In this document: positions 39,238 to 49,620 of the stretch, one piece after another
Position numbering within the stretch: the first letter of the stretch is position 1
How the letters are laid out: every line of letters begins with the position of its first letter
Assembly: GCF_014647255.1 (NCBI RefSeq)
Contig: NZ_BMOV01000009.1
Coordinates: forward strand, 1-64,000
Direction: 5' to 3'
Length of the DNA: 64,000 nt
From: Iodidimonas muriae
GTDB taxonomy: Bacteria; Pseudomonadota; Alphaproteobacteria; Sphingomonadales; Rhodothalassiaceae
The notes under the pieces: model-generated
Told to the model about the DNA's origin: nothing
What the model saw: only the letters and a program-made list of their open reading frames with translations
The model's database searches: none
Position numbers and translations under genes: made by a program

Positions 39238-40131
39238 ATGCTGGAACTCAAGGCTGTCACACATATTTACCCCAATGGCACACGGGCACTGGACGCTGTA
39301 TCATTGAGTATCCCCAAAGGCATGTACGGCCTTTTGGGCCCCAATGGGGCAGGGAAATCCACCTTGATGCGCACGGTGGCCACCTTGCAGACCCCCACCG
39401 AGGGCAGCATCCGGTTTGGCGATATCGATGTGATCGCCCAGCCCGAACTTTTGCGAGAACGGCTGGGGTATCTCCCGCAGGATTTCGGCGTTTATCCCCG
39501 TGTCTCGGCCTATGACATGCTGGACCATATGGCGGTCTTGAAGGGCATTGCCTCGGCCCGCGAGCGGAAAGAGACGGTGGAAACCCTTCTGAACCAGACA
39601 AATTTATGGGCCGTGCGAAAAAAGGCCATTGCCGGGTTTTCCGGCGGCATGCGCCAGCGCTTTGGCATCGCCCAGGCTCTGATCGGCAATCCCGAATTGA
39701 TCATCGTCGATGAACCAACAGCCGGTCTTGATCCCGAAGAACGCAACCGCTTCCTTAATCTGTTGGCGGAAATCGGTGAAAATGTCGTTGTTATTCTGTC
39801 CACCCATATCGTGGATGATGTGGCCGATCTGTGCCCACGCATGGCCGTGCTGACGGCGGGGCGGATCCAGCTTGAAGGGGCGCCGCTCGACCTCATCCAT
39901 CAAACCCGTGGCAGCATCTGGGCCAAAACAATCGAGCGCCATCAGCTCGACAGCTATTCCGACCGTTATGACGTTATCTCCACGCGGCTCTTTGCCGGAC
40001 GCACCATTATTCATGTGCTGTCATCATCCGACCCTCAAAATGGTTTCACTGCTGTGGAAGGGGGGCTGGAGGATGTCTATTTCTCAGCGCTTGCCCATGC
40101 CCGGCGCGCCTCCACCGCAACAGCCGCCTGA
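39238..40131 (+). CDS. ABC transporter ATP-binding protein
   Basis: A 297-aa ATPase of an ABC-2 type exporter. Walker A is GPNGAGKST (34-42), the Q-loop YLPQDFG, the signature FSGGMRQR (134-141) and Walker B LIIVDEP (154-160), followed by the H-loop STHIVDD. GGGAGG precedes ATG 39238 by 7 bases. The permease gene begins 15 bases after the stop, so the two form an operon and a complex in the inner membrane. Its transported substrate is unknown. Confidence 0.95.
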   Translation: MLELKAVTHIYPNGTRALDAVSLSIPKGMYGLLGPNGAGKSTLMRTVATLQTPTEGSIRFGDIDVIAQPELLRERLGYLPQDFGVYPRVSAYDMLDHMAVLKGIASARERKETVETLLNQTNLWAVRKKAIAGFSGGMRQRFGIAQALIGNPELIIVDEPTAGLDPEERNRFLNLLAEIGENVVVILSTHIVDDVADLCPRMAVLTAGRIQLEGAPLDLIHQTRGSIWAKTIERHQLDSYSDRYDVISTRLFAGRTIIHVLSSSDPQNGFTAVEGGLEDVYFSALAHARRASTATAA

Positions 40132-40146
40132 AGAGGACGCCAAATC

Positions 40147-43100
40147 ATGTTCGGAAAGATCGCCGCCTTCGAACTTCGCTATCAATTCCGCAATCCGGTG
40201 TTTTGGGTCGTTGTTATCCTGTTCTTTTTGCTGACCTATGGGTCCATCACCGTGGATCAGATACAGATCGGCAGCGGGGGGAATATTCACAAGAATTCGC
40301 CCAGCGCCATCATCCAGATCCACCAGATCTTTTCGCTTTTTTATATGTTTGTGACCACCGCATTTGTCGCCAATGTCATTGTCCGCGATGATGAAAGCGG
40401 CTTTGGCCCGATGGTGCGCTCCACGCAAGTATCAAAATTCAACTATCTCATTGGCCGCTTTCTTGGCGCATTTGGCGCGGCGGCCATATCCTTTCTGGCG
40501 ATCCCTTTGGCCATCTGGTTTGGCTCGCTCATGCCATGGGTCGATCCGGAAACGCTGGGGCCAAACCGGCTGCATAATTATGTTTATGCCTATATGGTAC
40601 TGGCACTGCCCAATTTGTTCCTCACCTCGGCTATTTTCTTCCTTGTCGCGGCGATGACCCGCTCCATGATGTATTCCTATCTGGGCGTTGTGGCGTTTCT
40701 GATTGCCTATCTTGTGGTCAACACCATCCTCCGCTCCAAGCCGGAACTGCGCGATATTGCCAGCTATATCGAGCCATTCGGGCTGGCTGCCGTGGGCAAT
40801 GTGATCCGCTATTGGACCGCCAGCGAGCAAAACACGCTCACGCCCCCGATCATGGGCTTTATCCTGTTCAACCGGCTCATCTGGATCGGGGTCGGACTGG
40901 CGGCCTTGTTCCTGAGCTATGCCCGGTTCAGCTTTGCCGAACGGGGCATATCGAAGCGTGCGTTACGCAAACAAGCACGCAACACCGCCAAGCTCGCCGC
41001 CACAGCGCCGCTGCTTGTTGACAGGCTTCCCAAAGCGCGGCCCGCCAAAGCGATCCGGGCACGGCTGGTGTCCCAGTGCCGATTTGAAATGGGATTGGTG
41101 TTTAAAAGCCCGGCCTTTATCGTTCTTTTGCTGATCGGCCTGTTCAATTCACTGGGTGGCTTGCTTTTCTCCGGCGAGATTTACGGCACCCCGGCGCGCC
41201 CGCTCACCTTTTCCATGATCCAGGTTTTGCGCGGCAGCTTCAGCCTCTTCCCTTTGATTATTGCCATTTATTATGCCGGTGAATTGGTGTGGCGCGACCG
41301 TGAACGCAAAATGCACGAAATCATCGACGCCACCTCGCTGCCCAATTGGGCTTATATGATTCCGAAAACTCTGGCCGTGATGGGGGTGTTGTTCGCGGCG
41401 CTTGTGGCATCGGTTCTGGCAGCGATGGCCGTACAGCTTGTCCGTGGTCACTATGACGTACAATTGGACCAATATCTTGGCTGGTATGTCCTGCCGATGA
41501 CGGTGGATATGGTCATTCTGGCGATCCTCGCTGTCTTTGTGCAAGCGCTTAGCCCCAATAAATATATCGGCTGGGGCATCATGGTCATCTATTTGGTGGC
41601 CACCATCACCCTCACCAATATCGGGTTCGAACATCCGCTCTATCAATATGGCGCTACCGGATCACAACTGTTCTCTGACATGAATGGCAGCGAGATCGGC
41701 GGGGCCGTGGGATGGTGGCTGCGCCTTTATTGGGGGGCCTTCGCAGCCATATTGGCCGTGCTGGCGCATCTTTTGTGGCGCCGGGGCACAGAAACCCGGC
41801 TGACGCCCCGCCTGAAGCAATTGCCGCAGCGACTGGCCAGCCCATCCGGGGCTGTCATGGCGGTGGCACTGGTGGTTTATACGGTAACCGGCGGCTGGTT
41901 ATTCTGGAATATGAATGTCCTCAATGTGTATCGCACACAGGATGATCTCAACCGCATGCGGGCCGAATACGAGAAGAAATATCTCGCAAATGAACAGATC
42001 AAACAGCCATCGCTTACCCATATCACGCTGGATGTGTCGCTTTACCCTGCCAAGCGGCAAGCCATCACCGAAGGCCGCTACCAATTTATCAATGATACCG
42101 GTGCGCCCCTTCAAGAATTGCATGTGCGTCTGTCGGATTTCACCACCAAGCTGATCGCAACCGATCTGCCGGACGCCACATTGGAAATGAACGATACAGA
42201 CCTGCAATACCGCATTTATCGTTTCACCACCCCCTTGGCCCCCAATGCCACTTCAGAATTAACCTTTAAAACCGAGCGCCATAATCAAGGATTGCCGGCC
42301 AATGGCGACGATACGCGACTGGTCAGGAATGGCACCTTTCTCAGCAATTTCCAGATTGCTCCGCAAATCGGTATGAGCCGGGATTCCCTGCTCAGCGATC
42401 CTGTCATACGCCGCAAACACGGGCTGCCATCCGAGCTGCGGGCAGCAAAGCTTGAAGACCTGTCGGCAACGGCACGAAACGGGATCAGCAATGCGTCCTG
42501 GGTTTATTCCGACATCACGATCACAACCGATGCGGATCAGGTGCCGGTGGCACCGGGGCGCGAGGTTATGACCAGCACCGAAAATGGCCGCCGCACCGCA
42601 CGTTTTGTTTCATCGGCCCCTATTGTTGCCTTCTTCTCGATCCAGTCGGCAAATTACGCAATCAAGACAGAAGAAGCGGATGGCGTGCAGCTTTCGGTTT
42701 ATTCCGACCCCAAGCATGTGTGGAATGTGGACCGCATGCTAGAGGCTATGAAAACCTCTCTGGCCTATTTTCAGCAAAATTTCGGCCCTTATCAGTTCGA
42801 TCACGCCCGTATTCTTGAATTTCCCGGCTATGCCTCTTTTGCCCAGTCTTTTGCGGGCACCATTCCTTATTCCGAGCGTATCGGTTTCATCGCCAATACC
42901 AGCGATCCCGATAAGATCGACTATGTAACCTATGTGACAGCCCATGAAATCGCCCACCAATATTGGGCGCACCAGCTCAATGCGGCAGCCATGCAGGGCA
43001 ACACCATGCTGATCGAATCTATGGCGCAATATTCGTCGCTGATGGTGATGAAACAGATCTATGGCGAGGATCAGATCCGGCGTTTCCTGAAATATGAACT

Positions 43101-43734
43101 GGACAATTATCTGCGCTCGAGGGGCAGCGAACGGATCGAGGAACTGCCGCTCGATCGCGTGGAAAACCAAGCCTATATCCATTATCGCAAGGGCGCGGTG
43201 GTGCTGTATCTTTTGCAAGACCGGCTGGGCGAAGATCGCGTGAACCAAATGCTTGCAAGCCTGTTGGACAAATACCGCTTCAAAGGAGCACCCTATGCCC
43301 GCTCCACAGAGCTTGTAGAAGGGTTCCTGTCCCTTACGCGCAATAGCGACGAGCATGATCTGGTGCTGGACCTTCTGGACCGCATCACCATCTATGACCT
43401 GAAGGCTGAAGACGCCACCGTGCGCGCCCTACCCGATGATACATTCGAGACGGTGATTACGGTTGCGGCACAGAAATTCTATGCCGATGGAGCCGGTGTG
43501 GAAGAACCAACCCCGCTCTCCGACCAGATCGACATCGGGCTGTTTGACCAGCGTCCGGGCATGGGAAGTTTCAAAGCCGAGGACGTGATTTCCATGAAAC
43601 GGCTGCCGGTTATATCGGGAACGCAAACGATCCGGGTGATCACAAGGCGCAAGCCGGCCTTTGCGGGGATTGATCCTTATAACAAATATATTGATCGAAA
43701 CAGCGATGATAATGTGGTGGCGGTAACAGAATAA
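40147..43734 (+). CDS. ABC-2 permease fused to an M1-family metallopeptidase
   Basis: A 1,195-aa fusion. Residues 1 to about 590 hold two sets of membrane helices with ABC-2 permease features (IAAFELRYQFRNPVFWVVVI at the start). The second half is an M1 aminopeptidase-like domain with the zinc motif HEIAHQYWAH at 933-942 and a downstream Glu in LIESMAQY about 19 residues later. The peptidase part follows a helix at about 570-590 and probably faces the periplasm. This fusion occurs in other bacteria, always with an adjacent ATPase gene. A plausible role is export coupled to peptide trimming. The classic exopeptidase GAMEN motif is not obvious. Confidence 0.92.
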   Translation: MFGKIAAFELRYQFRNPVFWVVVILFFLLTYGSITVDQIQIGSGGNIHKNSPSAIIQIHQIFSLFYMFVTTAFVANVIVRDDESGFGPMVRSTQVSKFNYLIGRFLGAFGAAAISFLAIPLAIWFGSLMPWVDPETLGPNRLHNYVYAYMVLALPNLFLTSAIFFLVAAMTRSMMYSYLGVVAFLIAYLVVNTILRSKPELRDIASYIEPFGLAAVGNVIRYWTASEQNTLTPPIMGFILFNRLIWIGVGLAALFLSYARFSFAERGISKRALRKQARNTAKLAATAPLLVDRLPKARPAKAIRARLVSQCRFEMGLVFKSPAFIVLLLIGLFNSLGGLLFSGEIYGTPARPLTFSMIQVLRGSFSLFPLIIAIYYAGELVWRDRERKMHEIIDATSLPNWAYMIPKTLAVMGVLFAALVASVLAAMAVQLVRGHYDVQLDQYLGWYVLPMTVDMVILAILAVFVQALSPNKYIGWGIMVIYLVATITLTNIGFEHPLYQYGATGSQLFSDMNGSEIGGAVGWWLRLYWGAFAAILAVLAHLLWRRGTETRLTPRLKQLPQRLASPSGAVMAVALVVYTVTGGWLFWNMNVLNVYRTQDDLNRMRAEYEKKYLANEQIKQPSLTHITLDVSLYPAKRQAITEGRYQFINDTGAPLQELHVRLSDFTTKLIATDLPDATLEMNDTDLQYRIYRFTTPLAPNATSELTFKTERHNQGLPANGDDTRLVRNGTFLSNFQIAPQIGMSRDSLLSDPVIRRKHGLPSELRAAKLEDLSATARNGISNASWVYSDITITTDADQVPVAPGREVMTSTENGRRTARFVSSAPIVAFFSIQSANYAIKTEEADGVQLSVYSDPKHVWNVDRMLEAMKTSLAYFQQNFGPYQFDHARILEFPGYASFAQSFAGTIPYSERIGFIANTSDPDKIDYVTYVTAHEIAHQYWAHQLNAAAMQGNTMLIESMAQYSSLMVMKQIYGEDQIRRFLKYELDNYLRSRGSERIEELPLDRVENQAYIHYRKGAVVLYLLQDRLGEDRVNQMLASLLDKYRFKGAPYARSTELVEGFLSLTRNSDEHDLVLDLLDRITIYDLKAEDATVRALPDDTFETVITVAAQKFYADGAGVEEPTPLSDQIDIGLFDQRPGMGSFKAEDVISMKRLPVISGTQTIRVITRRKPAFAGIDPYNKYIDRNSDDNVVAVTE

Positions 43735-43758
43735 CCGCCCTCTCAGCTGTAGCTTTAT

Positions 43759-45923
43759 CAGTTCATCCCCGCGCGTGCGGGGAACACTCCGTTGCCCCAA
43801 CATCCAAAGTCATTTCCAGCGGTTCATCCCCGCGCGTGCGGGGAACACTGGCATGAGCCTCTCCCTAGCGGCGACATTTGCGGTTCATCCCCGCGCGTGC
43901 GGGGAACACTTGTCTATGAGAATGACGATTTTGAGCATGAGCGGTTCATCCCCGCGCGTGCGGGGAACACTGAACGAGAGAGTCCCAAGAGCCAGATCGG
44001 TTCGGTTCATCCCCGCGCGTGCGGGGAACACTGTCTAAATTAGTCATGGTGTGGGTGAACGTCCGGTTCATCCCCGCGCGTGCGGGGAACACGATTTCCG
44101 GGATAATACGGACAAGCTGTATATCGGTTCATCCCCGCGCGTGCGGGGAACACATCGCTTCCGCAAAGGCGCGGCTTTCAATACACGGTTCATCCCCGCG
44201 CGTGCAGGGAACACGCCACGTAGTCCGCAACAGTGACCGGCACCTGCGGTTCATCCCCGCGCGTGCGGGGAACACCGCGCGCTTTCATCCGCAAGAAACG
44301 TTTCGATCGGTTCATCCCCGCGCGTGCGGGGAACACCAGTCAATGAAGCTTCCGCCATCCTCATCCGTCGGTTCATCCCCGCGCGTGCGGGGAACACGCG
44401 GTCAAGTTCGGTGATGATTGGGTTAAGGACGGTTCATCCCCGCGCGTGCGGGGAACACGAAGCCGAAGGTATGGGCGAGCTTGAAGGCGACGGTTCATCC
44501 CCGCGCGTGCGGGGAACACGCGGTCAAGCTCGGAGATGACAGGGTTCAACACGGTTCATCCCCGCGCGTGCGGGGAACACACTGACCGGCGTTTTGGATC
44601 GCCTGGCAAAATCGGTTCATCCCCGCGCGTGCGGGGAACACTCTGTGCGTACCGCCAGAATGTCCTTAATCCCCGGTTCATCCCCGCGCGTGCGGGGAAC
44701 ACTCAATACAGCCTTGCCCCTGATGACAAGGAAGCGGTTCATCCCCGCGCGTGCGGGGAACACCGCGAACCACCGCGCGCGATGATCTTCTTGAGCGGTT
44801 CATCCCCGCGCGTGCGGGGAACACATGAGCGATGCAAATACGATGATTAAAAGCAGCGGTTCATCCCCGCGCGTGCGGGGAACACGAACGCTGCATCTGG
44901 CTTTCCTCGGATTTGGCCGGTTCATCCCCGCGCGTGCGGGGAACACCAACGCATGCCATGCTCGGCGATAGAACGCAGCGGTTCATCCCCGCGCGTGCGG
45001 GGAACACAATCTTGCAGGAGCTAACCTCCATCTCGCGAACGGTTCATCCCCGCGCGTGCGGGGAACACGGAGTCCGTGGTCTCGATTATGCGTTCGCAGA
45101 CGGTTCATCCCCGCGCGTGCGGGGAACACATCGACTGCTTCTGCGGCTTCTTCACGGGCGCGGGTTCATCCCCGCGCGTGCGGGGAACACAGAGTTTATA
45201 AGCACGCACTCGGGTCGGGATGCGGTTCATCCCCGCGCGTGCGGGGAACACGCTTCGAGCGCCGCCACCTTTTGCTGGGTGTCCGGTTCATCCCCGCGCG
45301 TGCGGGGAACACTGATGAACTGTTTGGGATTTCCGAATAGTTGCCGGTTCATCCCCGCGCGTGCGGGGAACACCCGCAGGCACTGCAGCCCCTCGCTGTC
45401 CTCATCGGTTCATCCCCGCGCGTGCGGGGAACACAGACCTCATCCGCGGACTGGGCGGCACCCTCCCCGGTTCATCCCCGCGCGTGCGGGGAACACGGCC
45501 GACCAGAGTTCAATTTCTCAATAATATTGGGTTCATCCCCGCGCGTGCGGGGAACACGATCGGCAAGCGCGGGTGGGCAGATCCATAACCGGTTCATCCC
45601 CGCGCGTGCGGGGAACACATCGTGCCGATCGCGTTTGACTGCAAGGCGAGCGGTTCATCCCCGCGCGTGCGGGGAACACGGGATATCGCATCGGATCGCG
45701 CCCAGGCTGAGCGGTTCATCCCCGCGCGTGCGGGGAACACGCCATCACGCGCAGCGCAGCATCCGTCACCGGCGGTTCATCCCCGCGCGTGCGGGGAACA
45801 CTGTTGCGGTGTTGCTCGAACTCGGTTCACCAGCGGTTCATCCCCGCGCGTGCGGGGAACACATCATCGAACGCGACGATCAGGTAAAATCGACCGGTTC
45901 ATCCCCGCGCGTGCGGGGAACAC
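43759..45923 (-). CRISPR. Type I-E CRISPR array, 36 repeats and 35 spacers
   Basis: The 29-bp repeat, read on the plus strand, begins CGGTTCATCCCC and ends GGGGAACAC. The minus strand gives the type I-E form starting GTGTTCCCCGC and ending GATGAACCG. Repeats start at 43759, 43820 and then every 61 bases, except that the spacer at 45435-45467 is 33 instead of 32 bases. Thirty-two repeats are identical. Repeat 1 (43759) has CA for CG at its left edge, repeat 8 (44186) has GCAGGGA, and repeats 24 (45162) and 30 (45529) start GGG. The altered left-most repeat, the repeat polarity and a promoter on the right all say the array is transcribed leftward, with the newest spacers on the right. Open frames inside it are artefacts. 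Confidence 0.99.
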
Positions 45924-45983
45924 TCTTCCTAGAAGCTATTGATAGTTCATAGTTTTTCACTTGTCAAAGATTCTACCACTGAA
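45924..45983 (-). promoter_or_regulatory. CRISPR leader with pre-crRNA promoter
   Basis: Sixty AT-rich bases separate cas3 from the first transcribed repeat. On the minus strand they contain a perfect TTGACA (45962-45967), a 17-base gap and TATCAA (45939-45944). This would start RNA near 45932, about 9 bases before the first repeat. The spacing is ideal for the housekeeping sigma factor. The leader is short compared with other type I-E systems and its upstream part may lie in the cas3 coding end. Confidence 0.7.
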
Positions 45984-48707
<2,724 letters not shown>

Positions 48708-48721
48708 CTACCTTCTTGCGG

Positions 48722-49297
48722 TCAGTTCGGGATAGACGGAAGGGGGGAGATCGGGTTCTTTAAATCGAACGCGACACGGACTTTATATTCCGGACGTGTG
48801 AGGGCATATGCAAAAAATTCTTGCTCACCGATTTCAAGAGACCAGATATTTTGAAGTGACTGCTCCAATCCAGCAGCTGCAAAAATTTCTTTTGAATACG
48901 CATCCGCCGGAAATTCCTGACGCCATTCCGTCCCGTTTGAAGTCGCCATGCCACCGTAAAAACTCAGCTGTTCTGGCCTGCCGTTTTCATCCCGATGAAT
49001 ATGCTTCAATTGCAGCCCGGCATCCGTTCTTGAAACCACCCACGTTCTCGAACGGTTTTCTCCAACATGGAAGCCTATCTGTATTTCGGCGTCTGTACAT
49101 TCCCGGACATGCATGAAAAGGCGCTCTTGGGCCAAAGACCTTGTGGCCTCTTCAACATCTGTAGCCCGACCGGCAAAAGACTGGCCACACAGAGCCGATA
49201 AATTCTGAAAAAAGCGGTGACTTGTGCTCTCTGCATCCCCTGCAGCAGCAAATCCGCCAAAGCCCAAAGCGATAGAAAACGCAGTTATAAAACGCAT
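48722..49297 (-). CDS. Small exported protein of unknown function
   Basis: A 191-aa protein with a clear signal peptide (MRFITAFSIALGFGGFAAAG) and no known domain that I recognise. The mature part has two cysteines (SALCGQSF, RECTDAEI) and mixed alpha/beta composition. The frame is open to 49351, but ATG 49297 starts the signal peptide and follows GGGGATT. It ends 17 bases before cas3 on the same strand, so it may share a transcript with cas3, although an exported protein is not a known CRISPR component. Confidence 0.65.
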   Translation of the reverse strand: MRFITAFSIALGFGGFAAAGDAESTSHRFFQNLSALCGQSFAGRATDVEEATRSLAQERLFMHVRECTDAEIQIGFHVGENRSRTWVVSRTDAGLQLKHIHRDENGRPEQLSFYGGMATSNGTEWRQEFPADAYSKEIFAAAGLEQSLQNIWSLEIGEQEFFAYALTRPEYKVRVAFDLKNPISPLPSIPN

Positions 49298-49620
49298 GCT
49301 AAATCCCCAACAAAATCCCTCATCGCCGGATAAAAAAGGGCAGTGAGACAATCAAACCAATGCGATCATTGGCCCATATGTTCTTTTCTTCAACCTCTAT
49401 CGCCGCCTCAGCCATATCCCGTTTCAATTCATGAAACACCACATCTAAGGCTTGGACCGCCATGCCGACGCCGTGGGGGGGCGAGGAACAGGCGATTGCC
49501 AAGCGGACGTGGTTAGTGGGAGCTAGTGGATAGATTCAGACGGATGGGTCCCAGTGAGAATAGCGGAAATCCTGTGGATTCGAGGCGCTTTTATGGAACT
49601 CATCCGTTGCGCCCTTACCA
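49298..49620. other. Gene-poor gap with possible gene debris
   Basis: The gap holds a 60-codon open frame on the minus strand (49320-49502) that I cannot support as a gene. It also holds a segment at about 49559-49606 that resembles 54142-54187 beyond the graspetide remnants. The stretch looks like decayed coding sequence. Confidence 0.4.

Noticed and set aside
43735-43758. Left flank of the array as a possible leader
   Set aside because: It has only 24 bases, the adjacent repeat is the altered terminal one, and the repeat polarity points the other way.
43775-45952. Several overlapping plus-strand frames with repeating RFIPARAGNT, SSPRVRGT and VHPRACGEH peptides
   Set aside because: They are translations of the CRISPR repeats in three frames, a well-known annotation artefact.
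49320-49502. 60-codon minus-strand open frame in the gap before the Sel1 gene
   Set aside because: No ribosome binding site, domain or signal supports it. It may be debris.
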